Source: Xanthomonas sacchari (lineage in GTDB: Bacteria; Pseudomonadota; Gammaproteobacteria; Xanthomonadales; Xanthomonadaceae). From it: a stretch of DNA of 64,000 nucleotides. Below, in pieces: positions 56,079 to 64,000 of this stretch (the first letter of the stretch is position 1; each line of letters opens with the position of its first letter). Made by a program: the position numbers and the translations under genes. The notes beneath the pieces were generated by a model. The model did not search any database. It worked only from the letters and a program-made list of their open reading frames with translations, and had not been told where the DNA came from. The stretch covers positions 1,717,001-1,781,000 of the forward strand of contig NZ_CP100647.1 of NCBI RefSeq assembly GCF_024266585.1, read 5' to 3'.

Positions 56079-56642
56079 ATGCAAGACAACCAAGCATCCG
56101 ATTCCGCCACGCTGCAACAGTTCGCCCAGAGGTGGCTGGGCCGCGCGCTGACGCCCATCGAGGAAGAGCAACTGCGGCGCTTCGCGTCAGAAACGTCTGC
56201 ACCGCCAGCGGTGCCTGCCGCAGAAGTCGATGGGGCCTCGCCGTCGCTGATCGACACCGAGCGCCAGCGGGTGCAGGGCCTGATCCAGCAAATGATGCAG
56301 AAGATGCAGAACACCCGCGGCGAGCTGAACGGCGCCACCGCGGCCAGCGAAGCGGCGGTGCTCAAGGCGGTGCAGTCGGCCAATTCGTTGGACCAGTTGC
56401 GACCGGGCCAATTGCGTCCGCCGCAGCACGGCGAAGGCGGCATGAACCACATGGTGATGTCGCAGATCGCCGATCGCCTGGCCAACCTCGTGCAGGCCGA
56501 AGTGCGTGCGTGCTTCGATCGCGAATTCGCCAACCTGGCCCAGCAGATGCAGGCCGTGATCGATGCGGCGCGCGCGCAGGGACTCATCGCGGACGCGCAG
56601 GCCGCGGCGCCGCAAGCGCCATCGCCGTCCTCCGGGGCCTGA
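56079..56642 (+). CDS. R-body-locus protein of unknown function
   Basis: The predicted soluble protein has 187 aa and GGGGAACACC before its ATG. It is Gln/Ala-rich and helical, with segments SLIDTERQRVQGLIQQMMQK and MSQIADRLANLVQAEVRACF that suggest coiled coil. No family was recognised. It sits between RebB-type genes in the same orientation (43 bp after the previous one), so a role in R-body assembly or a chaperone function is the natural guess, without direct evidence. Confidence 0.7.
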   Translation: MQDNQASDSATLQQFAQRWLGRALTPIEEEQLRRFASETSAPPAVPAAEVDGASPSLIDTERQRVQGLIQQMMQKMQNTRGELNGATAASEAAVLKAVQSANSLDQLRPGQLRPPQHGEGGMNHMVMSQIADRLANLVQAEVRACFDREFANLAQQMQAVIDAARAQGLIADAQAAAPQAPSPSSGA

Positions 56643-57146
<504 letters not shown>

Positions 57147-57473
57147 ATGGCATTTCCCACCGCGGTCAACGACCAGATCACCGATGCGGTCACCCAGTCC
57201 AACGTCAAGGTCATCGGCGAAGCGCCGGCCTTCGCGATGGCGTCGATCTACCAGAGCATGGCGCACTCGACCGGCATCCTGTTCGAGAACGCCGTCTCCG
57301 CGCAGCAGCAGCAGAACACCCTGGCGCAGGCGGCGGCCAACCAGGGCGTCATGCAGATCTACAGCCTGGACACCACCGCCGCCGCCGGCGCCACCGAGAA
57401 GGTCGCGCAGACCGGTGTTTCCGACAACCTCACCAGCCTGCTGACCGTGCTCAACGCGTTCAAGCAGTCGTAA
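57147..57473 (+). CDS. RebB-family R-body protein (second paralogue)
   Basis: The predicted protein has 108 aa and starts MAFPTAVNDQITDAVTQSNV, with CAGGAG upstream of the ATG. The RebB core is followed by a Gln-rich turn (SAQQQQNTLAQAAANQG) and a conserved tail (VSDNLTSLLTVLNAFKQS). It is close to identical over most of its length to the next gene. It is most likely a main structural subunit of the R-body ribbon. Confidence 0.9.
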   Translation: MAFPTAVNDQITDAVTQSNVKVIGEAPAFAMASIYQSMAHSTGILFENAVSAQQQQNTLAQAAANQGVMQIYSLDTTAAAGATEKVAQTGVSDNLTSLLTVLNAFKQS

Positions 57474-57482
57474 GCAACGCGC

Positions 57483-57510
57483 GCTAACGCCGCCGCGAGG
57501 CGGCGCTAGC
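57483..57510 (+). other. Intercistronic hairpin between the two main reb genes
   Basis: GCTAACGCCGCC (57483-57494) and GGCGGCGCTAGC (57499-57510) pair with one mismatch around a GCGA tetraloop. No T-run follows. It may stabilise the upstream message or set the ratio of the two subunits. Confidence 0.55.
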
Positions 57511-57542
57511 CACGCAATTTCCTTCCTAACGAGGACCGTTCC

Positions 57543-57884
57543 ATGGCCTATCCCACCGCAGTCAACAACCAGATCACCGACGCCGTCACCCAGTCCAACG
57601 TCAAGGTCATCGGCGAAGCACCAGCCTTCGCGATGGGCTCGATCTACCAGAGCCTGGCGCACTCCAGCGGTATCCTGTACGAGAACGCGGTCGCCGCGCA
57701 GCAGCAGCAGAACACGCTGGCGCAGGCGGCGAACAACATGGGTGTCATGCAGGTGTACTCCCTGGACACCACCGCGGCCGCCGGCGCATCGGAGAAGATC
57801 GCCCAGACCGGCGTATCGGACAACCTGACCAGCCTGCTGACCGTGTTGCAGGCGTTTCAGGGCGGCAAGCCGGCCGGCCTCTGA
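57543..57884 (+). CDS. RebB-family R-body protein (third paralogue)
   Basis: The predicted protein has 113 aa and starts MAYPTAVNNQITDAVTQSNV, with GAGG upstream. It shares the whole architecture of the preceding protein (AAQQQQNTLAQAANNMG; VSDNLTSLLTVLQAFQGG) and differs mainly at scattered conservative positions and in the last few residues, so it is a tandem duplicate. It is probably co-assembled in the R-body as a second main subunit. Confidence 0.9.
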   Translation: MAYPTAVNNQITDAVTQSNVKVIGEAPAFAMGSIYQSLAHSSGILYENAVAAQQQQNTLAQAANNMGVMQVYSLDTTAAAGASEKIAQTGVSDNLTSLLTVLQAFQGGKPAGL

Positions 57885-57900
57885 GTCCGCACGTCGGTCC

Positions 57901-57932
57901 GGAACGGCGAACCCGTCAGGTCTCGCCGTTCC
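57901..57932 (+). terminator. Hairpin after the reb pair
   Basis: GGAACGGCGA (57901-57910) and TCGCCGTTCC (57923-57932) form a perfect 10-bp stem with a 12-nt loop, 17 bp after the last reb stop. No T-run follows, so termination efficiency is uncertain. Confidence 0.5.
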
Positions 57933-58070
57933 TCGCTGCAGCTGTCGACGCCGTCGACCGTTTCCCCCTGCAGGCCGCTTGCCCAGCGCGCCTCGCCTAT
58001 GCCGTTACCCACCCGTGCCTGGCGCGTTCGACGCCCGGCGTCGTACGTCCTGCGTCCGAGAAGAGGGAGT

Positions 58071-58928
58071 ATGGAGGTTCCAGCCAACGTCCATCTGGAG
58101 ACGATCGAGCGCAGCGTGCCTGGCCACGACGACGGCGACGCATGCACGGACATCGCCGGCCAAGAGCATCGCCGCCTGCTGGAACGCGCGCCGTTGTTCC
58201 AGGGTTTGCCGGACTTGGTACTGGACGACCTGCTCGCCCATGTCAGCGAATGCGCGCTGGATGCGGGCAGCGTCCTGTTCTTCAAGCACGATCCCAGTAG
58301 CTTCGTCGGTGTGGTCGTGCGCGGTCGTGTGTACAAGGTGCTGTACGGCCCGGATGGGCAGGAACTGATCGTCGGCGCGGTCGAGCCCGGCGGGCTGGTG
58401 GACGAGGCCGCGCTGCTGGAACCGCACGGACGCAGCTTCACCGCCATTGCCTTTGGCGCCAGCGTGGTGCTGAAGCTGCCGCGGCGCCACTTCAACGTCC
58501 TGCTGGATCCGCCGCTGCTGCAGCTGCGCATCCACGCATTGCTGCGTCTGCGCCTGCGGCAGACTCTGGACAGCCTGGAAAGCATCTGCCTGCACCGACT
58601 GGAAGTGCGCCTGGCGCGCTACGTGTTGCGCCAACTCGAACTGCAGGCCACACCCCATGGGAGCGACTGCACCATCGCCCTGCCGCCGAACCAGAGCATC
58701 CTGGCCGCGATGCTCAACATCAGCCGCTCCAAACTCAATGCACAGTTGCAGCGCTGGGTGCGCAGCGGCCTGGTCAGTCGCCGTCGCCAGCTGCTGCGCA
58801 TCCACGACCTCGGCGCGCTGTATGCCAAGGCCAACCTGCAGGGGCTGGTCGCTATGCCGGCGAGCGAGGATGGGGAGAGGCCTGTGCGTGCTGTCAGCCT
58901 GCCGTGGGCGGATCGGCGCGCCGAGTGA
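58071..58928 (+). CDS. Crp/Fnr-family transcriptional regulator of the R-body locus
   Basis: The predicted protein has 285 aa; ATG 58071 is preceded by AAGAGGGAG. A cyclic-nucleotide-binding-type beta roll spans about residues 45-150 (LFFKHDPSSFVGVVVRGRVY; GGLVDEAALLEPHGRSFTAI), then the long dimer helix and a winged helix-turn-helix (NQSILAAMLNISRSKLNAQL; GLVSRRRQLLRIHD). No Fnr-type Fe-S cysteine cluster is seen at the N-terminus, so it is Crp-like or senses another ligand. Position after the reb genes suggests it regulates them. Confidence 0.85.
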   Translation: MEVPANVHLETIERSVPGHDDGDACTDIAGQEHRRLLERAPLFQGLPDLVLDDLLAHVSECALDAGSVLFFKHDPSSFVGVVVRGRVYKVLYGPDGQELIVGAVEPGGLVDEAALLEPHGRSFTAIAFGASVVLKLPRRHFNVLLDPPLLQLRIHALLRLRLRQTLDSLESICLHRLEVRLARYVLRQLELQATPHGSDCTIALPPNQSILAAMLNISRSKLNAQLQRWVRSGLVSRRRQLLRIHDLGALYAKANLQGLVAMPASEDGERPVRAVSLPWADRRAE

Positions 58929-59142
58929 GGTGAGCGATCAAGCGCGGATCGATTGTCCATCGCACTCGATCCCAAGGTATCGAACACCCTGTCCATGCCA
59001 CGCGATGTGGTGGCTGGCGCGCTCGTGTCAGAAGCTACGCACCCTGGTCAGGAGTGCGCCTTGATAGCGGCGGCGGTCGGTCTCGACATGCAAGAGGCAG
59101 CGACGCGGATGTGCGCCTGCGTCTTGGAGGCGCCGCACGATG

Positions 59143-59529
59143 TCACCTCGCCATTGCCTCCCCATGCACGCATTCCGGGGTCGCGGCCGGCGCGCGCGCC
59201 ATCTCGCTGCTGCGATACGACTCGCCCCATTCGCGCAGGCTGATCAGCACCGGCGCCAGGGATTCGCCGAGCGGCGTCAGCGCATATTCGACCTTGGGTG
59301 GCACCTGTGGATAGACGTGCCGCACGATGACCCCGTCCTCCTCGAGTTCGCGCAATTGCAAGGTCAGCATGCGTTGCGTGGCATTGGGAATCAGGCGCGT
59401 CAGTTCCATGAAGCGCTTCTTGCCGGAGAGCAGGTGGAACAGGATCACCGGCTTCCACACCCCGCCAATCACCGAAAGCGTGACTTCGACCGCGCAGCCG
59501 CTCTTGCCATCCAGACGTTTCAGACGCAT
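59143..59529 (-). CDS. HxlR-family transcriptional regulator
   Basis: The predicted protein has 128 aa with the HxlR winged-helix signature GCAVEVTLSVIGGVWKPVIL, FMELTRLIPNATQRMLTLQL and RELEEDGVIVRHVYPQVPPK. The conserved N-terminal Cys (C12) may sense electrophiles or quinones, as in related regulators. It is divergent from an MDR-type oxidoreductase across 150 bp, the usual arrangement in which HxlR proteins control the neighbouring enzyme. Confidence 0.9.
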   Translation of the reverse strand: MRLKRLDGKSGCAVEVTLSVIGGVWKPVILFHLLSGKKRFMELTRLIPNATQRMLTLQLRELEEDGVIVRHVYPQVPPKVEYALTPLGESLAPVLISLREWGESYRSSEMARAPAATPECVHGEAMAR

Positions 59530-59536
59530 GGTGTTT

Positions 59537-59569
59537 GTACCTACAAAATTGATAGTACCTGCGAAAATT
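59537..59569. promoter_or_regulatory. Candidate HxlR operator
   Basis: GTACCTACAAAATT (59537-59550) and GTACCTGCGAAAATT (59555-59569) form a direct repeat with 18-bp periodicity, and a further GTAC lies at 59570. The AT-rich boxes stand immediately upstream of the hxlR start. The family commonly binds GTAC-type repeats, so this is the likely site for auto-control and control of the oxidoreductase. Confidence 0.55.
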
Positions 59570-59679
59570 GTACGTTCTTGCGATGCAGGAAGTGCATCCC
59601 GACAATGCCTGCAACGCGGTCTCGCTGCAACTGATGCGGCGCCGCCCCTCGCCACTGTTCCGCTAAGGATGTCGTCCTC

Positions 59680-60687
59680 ATGAAAGCCATCACCCTGCGC
59701 CAGCCCGCTGGCCTCGAGAATCTCCGCCTCGTCGATCTGCCCGATCCCGGCCAGCCGGGCCCCGGCGAGATTCGCGTGCGCGTGCATGCGAGCTCGCTCA
59801 ACTTCCACGACCTGGGCGTGGTGACCGGCCGCATGCCCAGCGCCGACGGCCGCATCCCGATGTCCGACGGCGCCGGCGTGGTCGAGGCGGTGGGCGAGGG
59901 CGTGGACGAGTTCGCCGTGGGCGATGCGGTCGTCTCGACGTTCTTCCCGACCTGGCTGGATGGCGGACCGACTCTCGCCGATTTCGCGACCGTGCCCGGC
60001 GACGGTGTCGACGGCTATGCACGCGAATACGTGGTGCGCCCCGCGCAGTGGTTCACGCACGCGCCGCACGGCTACAGCCACGCCGAAGCGGCGACGCTGA
60101 CCACGGCGGGGCTCACCGCGTGGCGCGCACTGGTGGTGGACGCACATCTCAAGGCCGGCGATACCGTGCTGGTGCTCGGCACCGGCGGCGTGTCGATCTT
60201 TGCGCTGCAGTTCGCCAAACAGATGGGCGCCACCGTGATCGCGACGTCGTCCTCCGACGAGAAACTGGCGCGTGCGCAGGCGCTCGGCGCCGATTTCACC
60301 ATCAACTACCGCCGCGACACCGACTGGGCGGCCAAGGTGCTCGACTACACGAACGGCCGTGGCGTCGACAACGTGATCGAAGTAGGTGGGCCAGACACGC
60401 TGGGTCAATCCATCCAGGCCTGCCGCATCGGTGGCCATATCGCCCTGATCGGCGTGCTGACCGGCATCGCCGGCCAGGTGCCGACGGTGGCGCTGATGCA
60501 ACGCCACCAAACCCTGCAGGGATTGATCGTCGGCAGCCGCAGCCAACAGCGCGACATGGTCCGCGCGATCAATGCAACCGGCATCAAGCCGGTGATCGAC
60601 CAGACGTTCGCGCTGGAAGACATCGCCGATGCGTTTGCGCATCAGGCGGCGGGGAAGCATTTTGGGAAGCTGTGCTTGTCGATCTGA
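59680..60687 (+). CDS. Medium-chain (zinc-independent type) NAD(P)-dependent oxidoreductase
   Basis: The predicted 335-aa protein belongs to the MDR superfamily. The GroES-like N-terminal domain has VRVHASSLNFHDLGVV in place of the zinc-ligand Cys of alcohol dehydrogenases, and no four-Cys structural zinc lobe is present, so it resembles quinone oxidoreductases. The Rossmann motif VLGTGGVSIFALQFAKQMGA lies near residues 163-182. Divergent hxlR with its repeat operator suggests induction by a reactive carbonyl or quinone. The substrate is unknown. Confidence 0.88.
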   Translation: MKAITLRQPAGLENLRLVDLPDPGQPGPGEIRVRVHASSLNFHDLGVVTGRMPSADGRIPMSDGAGVVEAVGEGVDEFAVGDAVVSTFFPTWLDGGPTLADFATVPGDGVDGYAREYVVRPAQWFTHAPHGYSHAEAATLTTAGLTAWRALVVDAHLKAGDTVLVLGTGGVSIFALQFAKQMGATVIATSSSDEKLARAQALGADFTINYRRDTDWAAKVLDYTNGRGVDNVIEVGGPDTLGQSIQACRIGGHIALIGVLTGIAGQVPTVALMQRHQTLQGLIVGSRSQQRDMVRAINATGIKPVIDQTFALEDIADAFAHQAAGKHFGKLCLSI

Positions 60688-61508
60688 ATTCACTGCCAAG
60701 AAGACAGCAGTCAACGCTGCCGCACGGGCCTGGTTGCTGTCCGATGGCCCACCTTGGTTGCTGACCAGGGTGACTCTGCCTGTGGTGCGGGTTTCCACAC
60801 CTTTGCCGCCAGCCGTCACGCGACAGCCTGAGACAGCGGTGCGTAGCGCCATCCGCGTGCGGATGACGCATTGCATGGAGCGGCGCCAGCGCTATTAGGT
60901 GGAGAGGTTCTGAAAAACTACCTGCGACCAGCGCGCCCAGATAGCCATACACCTCGCCTTCAACCGCGGGCAAAGACATGCATCTCGAGGTGTCTGGTGG
61001 GCCCGTTCGCAGCTGGAATACGCCTCTGTCCCTGATGAGCGGCGTAGGAGAACGCGGCTTCGACTAAGCTACCAAATCCACCAAAGTCGGCCTCGTTCTG
61101 ACTTCCCCGCGGTGATCGCTCTGCATCGCTGCGGTTCGGGCGCACAGCGATTGGGTTGTGTGAGTTTCCTTGGTGTTTCCTTTTACCAATGGTGCTCTAA
61201 GGCGCCGCTGGAACTTTCTCCCAAAGCAACATCCGCTGTCACCAAAATGACTTGAAAACGTAAGGCGCAGGCGTGCCCGGTCTCTCTTTCTCAAGCTCGA
61301 AAGCACGCCATCGAGTATTTACTTCCTGTTTGTGCAATTTTCATTGACATTGATCCGGTCCGTGGCCTAGTGTTCCGTGCTGGTGAATTTGGTGATTCGC
61401 GCGATGTGTTTGTGCTGTGTCTCGTGAGGGGTAGCTTTAATGGGTGTTACTATTTTTGTTTTTTGATTTAGGCCGATCTCGTCATGTTGTTCTACATCTG
61501 GGGATGAC
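60688..61508. other. 820-bp region without a recognised gene; GC drops
   Basis: No coding region is convincing. From about 61170 onward the base composition becomes clearly AT-richer, marking the left edge of the accessory segment that holds the next three genes. A candidate promoter lies at 61344-61373. Confidence 0.5.
61344..61373 (+). promoter_or_regulatory. Candidate promoter for the low-GC genes
   Basis: TTGACA (61344-61349), an 18-bp spacer and TAGTGT (61368-61373) resemble a sigma-70 promoter with a perfect -35 and a weak -10, about 135 bp upstream of the next start codon. Confidence 0.35.
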
Positions 61509-62381
61509 GTGAAAAAGTATTTTTTTATAATTTTGGTCGTTGCCGCCCTGATAGTTGGACTGGTGTTGTCTGGTTCCTTTCAGAAAGGCGGGTTTTTTTT
61601 TGATCTGACTGAGAACAAGGGAGTAACTCCATCTGGTGTTGAATTAAAGGAAGGAGCGAAAAGTAGTAGTGCTGAATCTAGTGCTGCTAGGTCACGGTCG
61701 GCGGAATACCTGCTTAGATTCGAGAGTGTAAAAAATAAAGCATTGCGGGGAGATCCCGCGGCTCAGTTGGAACTGTCGCGAATGTATGATCGCTGTTTCC
61801 CGGTCAGCATCTCTCGCGAGAAATATCTGTCTAGTATTGATGCAATGGCTGCTCAAGCGGGTGGGGCCGCAGCAGCCATGAAGGCAACCGCCAGACGCAT
61901 TGCAGATGACTGCGCCTTGGTTGAAGGCGGTTCTCCGATCCCACTCGATGCGCAAAAGGAATGGCTGGCAGCATCTGCGGCTTCAGGAAATCTGGCTGCA
62001 AAAATCAGGCTTCAAGTGAGATATCCAGATGAGGCAAAGGAGAACGTTTCCGATCTCGTGAAAACGGCTGTTGATAAGAAGGATCCCGAAGCGATATTTG
62101 AACTTACGGATTTGCTGGCGACTCAGTCGCCTGAAGCAAATTTAGGCCCATTCGAAGCCGTTGCTGGCGATGAAACCTCCGCGTATGCCTGGGGAATCGT
62201 TGCGTGTCAGATGGGTGCGGATTGTGGTGCTGGATCTGCAGTGGTTGATGGGTATTGCTTGAATGGTGCCTGCGCCTCGAATTACGAGCAATTGGTTCGG
62301 AATAACTTGTTGCCAAAAGGAGAAGGTGAGAGGTTGAATAAAAAAATAGAGTACATAAATTCTGTGATCGGGCGTAAATAG
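61509..62381 (+). CDS. Membrane-anchored protein of unknown function, low GC
   Basis: The predicted protein has 290 aa and starts at GTG 61509 (MKKYFFIILVVAALIVGLVL), giving a signal anchor. A Ser-rich linker (SSSAESSAARSRSAE) leads to a helical domain with Sel1-like spacing (NKALRGDPAAQLELSRMYDR; SAASGNLAAKIRLQVRYPDE; DKKDPEAIFELTDLLA) and two Cys pairs near the end (CQMGADCGAG; CLNGACAS). Codon use is AT-rich, unlike the chromosomal core. It is 19 bp upstream of the next gene. Function unknown. Confidence 0.7.
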   Translation: MKKYFFIILVVAALIVGLVLSGSFQKGGFFFDLTENKGVTPSGVELKEGAKSSSAESSAARSRSAEYLLRFESVKNKALRGDPAAQLELSRMYDRCFPVSISREKYLSSIDAMAAQAGGAAAAMKATARRIADDCALVEGGSPIPLDAQKEWLAASAASGNLAAKIRLQVRYPDEAKENVSDLVKTAVDKKDPEAIFELTDLLATQSPEANLGPFEAVAGDETSAYAWGIVACQMGADCGAGSAVVDGYCLNGACASNYEQLVRNNLLPKGEGERLNKKIEYINSVIGRK

Positions 62382-62400
62382 AAACCACAAGGAGCTTGGT

Positions 62401-62856
62401 GTGCTTACTTCAAAGTCTCGTTGGATTCTGTCATTTCTGCTGTTGCTGAGTTTCGTAGCGATTGCTGCAGTTGTGACAATCGATTCAAGGAATGCTCCTT
62501 ACAATTCTGTGGGATCCGCCCAAAATGTCGGGGAAAGCGATATTCCGGAAGTTCGCCAGGCTGGCATGTTGGCGTTGGTCGGCATGTATCGTGTGACGAA
62601 AGGCGTTACTTCGCTGCCTAATGGCTCCGTTGTTACAGTGATTTGGAGTGACGGTTCTCGTGAAAAGGCGACCATCGTGTGCCAAAATGGTACTCCTTGT
62701 GTGCAGCCCATTCCTGGCAGTTTAAAAGATAGTCCCGGTGGTGGTGAGGGCGGCGGCGCTGGAGGTGGGGGTGGTAGCGGCGCCGGAGGCGGTGGCAGCG
62801 TAGGGGGAGGCGGTAGCGTGACTGTCGGACCTTCTATTCCTATCAAGAATAATTAG
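62401..62856 (+). CDS. Small membrane-anchored protein with Gly-rich tail
   Basis: The predicted protein has 151 aa and starts at GTG 62401 with AAGGAG upstream. It has an N-terminal hydrophobic helix (WILSFLLLLSFVAIAAVV) and a short beta-like domain with two cysteines (ATIVCQNGTPCVQPIPG). A C-terminal tail of about 30 residues is almost entirely Gly with Ser, then VTVGPSIPIKNN. It is cotranscribed with the preceding gene and ended by a good terminator. No family is recognised. Confidence 0.7.
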   Translation: MLTSKSRWILSFLLLLSFVAIAAVVTIDSRNAPYNSVGSAQNVGESDIPEVRQAGMLALVGMYRVTKGVTSLPNGSVVTVIWSDGSREKATIVCQNGTPCVQPIPGSLKDSPGGGEGGGAGGGGGSGAGGGGSVGGGGSVTVGPSIPIKNN

Positions 62857-62884
62857 CTGATGTAATTGGGATGCATCGATTCGG

Positions 62885-62916
62885 CGGCTGCCACTAAACA
62901 GGTGGTGGCCGTTTTT
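62885..62916 (+). terminator. Rho-independent terminator
   Basis: CGGCTGCCAC (62885-62894) pairs with GTGGTGGCCG (62902-62911), with two wobble pairs and a 7-nt loop, followed by TTTTT (62912-62916). It closes the two-gene low-GC unit. Confidence 0.75.
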
Positions 62917-63179
62917 CATATATCACATGGCGCCTGCCGCAACGGCGAGAAACCCAAGCGGACTATCGGCGACTATCGGGTCAGTTTCACTTATCAGTCG
63001 ATTTGGATGCCTTGTGTGGGCAATTTGAGGGCCTAATGCGTTGCGTAGTCCCGACTTGGACCGTGTAGCGGGTCAGTTTCAATTAGAAAGTCAACCTGGC
63101 CCCGTTCCTGCCGGGGATGCTACCTACCTCTTGAAAGCACGCCGGAGCCGCTGTACCTTCACTGTTACAGGGGGGCGTG
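62917..63179. other. Possible mobile-element debris
   Basis: The 13-mer CGGGTCAGTTTCA occurs at 62977-62989 and 63069-63081, and a tandem decamer GACTATCGG(C/G) lies at 62961-62980. No transposase remnant is readable. Such repeated ends between unrelated genes suggest a decayed insertion, but this is weak. Confidence 0.3.
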
Positions 63180-64000
63180 ATGATCGAGTTTAAGAGGTCT
63201 GGCTCTGGGCTTCTAATACCAGAGCAACTTGAGCTACATAAAAAGAGGTCCAGTCGTCTTGCTACGCTCGTAAACAGCGTGGGACTGAGTATGGTCGTCA
63301 ACTTATTTATGATTTTGATTCAACTCGTAACTGTGTGGATTTTGTGGAAGACCTATCAAGATACGGTCGTCCCTAATCGCCAGAAAGAGCTATTGTCAGA
63401 ACAGGTGGCTCAGCTCGAATTAGAGCACACCCGTCGTACTAAGGAAGTAGTCCTTACGCGACAGCGCGTGCAGTCTCTAAACAATGAGCTGCAAGCGCGA
63501 CATATGGAGTTGACTAAACTCGCGACAGAGCATCAGTATCTTCTTGCCGAAGCTGCTACTGCCCGGGCGAACGCGGAACACGCTCGACTTTCTGAAGCTA
63601 CTGCGAAGATTTCTGCAAACAAGGCACAGTCAGGGCTCGAAGCTTCGCAATGGAGTATCTACTATCAGAATGCATCTGTGGTTCTCATGCTTCCCCATAT
63701 GATCATGATCAGAAAGTTGGGTGAGATAAAGCGTGCAAGCATCGGAGCTGAGGATGGCAAGGCCGCGTTCCATGATTATCTTGAGCACGTTGAAAGCATC
63801 TGGCCAAATATGAATAGTGACGCCGAGCTAATTGCGCGCGAGCTACGCAAAGACGAAACAAAGTTCTATCCAAAATGGATGAAAGAAGAGTTTGCATCAT
63901 ACTTCATTAAAGAGGCCGGAAACTTGTCCTGCCAAAGGCCTGATTTCGTTGCAATCAAGGCAGAAGTTGACAAGAAGTTTGATGCTGCAGCGGCGACCGC
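63180..64000 (+). CDS. Membrane-anchored coiled-coil protein of unknown function (3' end outside window)
   Basis: An open frame from ATG 63180 (GTG 63177 is also possible; ACAGGGGGG precedes it) runs to the window end, giving 273 residues. A basic N-tail (LELHKKRSSRLATLV) is followed by one TM helix (SMVVNLFMILIQLVTVWILW) and a coiled coil of about 90 residues (QKELLSEQVAQLELEHTRRT; ARANAEHARLSEATAKISAN). A C-terminal globular part contains YPKWMKEEFASYFIKEAG. The low GC matches the two genes upstream. No family is recognised. Confidence 0.65.
   Translation, partial: MIEFKRSGSGLLIPEQLELHKKRSSRLATLVNSVGLSMVVNLFMILIQLVTVWILWKTYQDTVVPNRQKELLSEQVAQLELEHTRRTKEVVLTRQRVQSLNNELQARHMELTKLATEHQYLLAEAATARANAEHARLSEATAKISANKAQSGLEASQWSIYYQNASVVLMLPHMIMIRKLGEIKRASIGAEDGKAAFHDYLEHVESIWPNMNSDAELIARELRKDETKFYPKWMKEEFASYFIKEAGNLSCQRPDFVAIKAEVDKKFDAAAAT

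Noticed and set aside
60688-61306. Small open frames between the oxidoreductase and the low-GC genes
   Set aside because: No codon bias, ribosome-binding site or recognisable sequence.

Overview
The window is about 67-70% GC across most of its length. It carries the Xanthomonadaceae-type PQQ operon and a Pil-Chp chemosensory cluster headed by gshB and a tonB, and it is scattered with short palindromes of the GGCTTCAGCC and GGGACTTCAGTCCC type common in that family. I read it as chromosomal DNA of Xanthomonas or a near relative (Stenotrophomonas, Lysobacter and Pseudoxanthomonas are the alternatives). No rRNA, tRNA, CRISPR array or intact insertion sequence was seen.

Layout. 1-1.5 kb: 3' end of hrpA. 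1.9-4.2 kb (minus): a CLC-type chloride channel with CBS domains and a small secreted protein. 4.3-7.7 kb (minus): pqqABCDE, including a 26-residue pqqA and a long hairpin between pqqA and pqqB. 8.0-11.8 kb: relA and a membrane-anchored helical-repeat protein. 12.6-14.7 kb (minus): a two-domain glycosyltransferase. 14.8-21.6 kb: mrcB (PBP1b), a TPR lipoprotein, a YoaA/DinG-type helicase, tsaB and an ADP-ribosylglycohydrolase. 21.6-24.6 kb (minus): an Oar-like TonB-dependent receptor, followed by three tandem 140-bp repeats. 25.3-27.1 kb (minus): tonB and gshB.

27.3-40.1 kb is the type IV pilus Pil-Chp signalling cluster: pilG, pilH, pilI, pilJ, a giant chpA (2470 aa), a chpB-like gene and chpC. 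The CheB-like protein has lost its catalytic Ser and His, and there is no CheR/PilK gene, so adaptation by methylation looks lost at this locus. 40.3-45.4 kb: a Sec-exported RHS/YD-repeat protein with a low-GC C-terminal tip and a coupled small ORF that may encode immunity. 45.5-47.3 kb: a Tat-exported glycosylasparaginase and cutC. 47.6-50.1 kb: a divergent sialidase-family hydrolase and a GH29 alpha-L-fucosidase, both exported and pointing to host glycan trimming.

51.4-58.9 kb is the most unusual part. A 734-aa protein with all the metal-site motifs of the adenosine deaminase superfamily, coupled to a small Pro-rich ORF, is followed by an ECF-like sigma factor, four RebB-type proteins (one with a long Ala/Pro-rich N-terminus), one unrecognised 187-aa protein and a Crp/Fnr regulator. 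This looks like a regulated R-body (refractile body) locus. The deaminase-like protein beside it is the best candidate here for a poorly described system.

59.1-60.7 kb: a divergent hxlR and MDR oxidoreductase pair with direct-repeat operator candidates. 61.3-64 kb: AT-richer accessory DNA with three unrecognised membrane-associated proteins, the last running off the window end.
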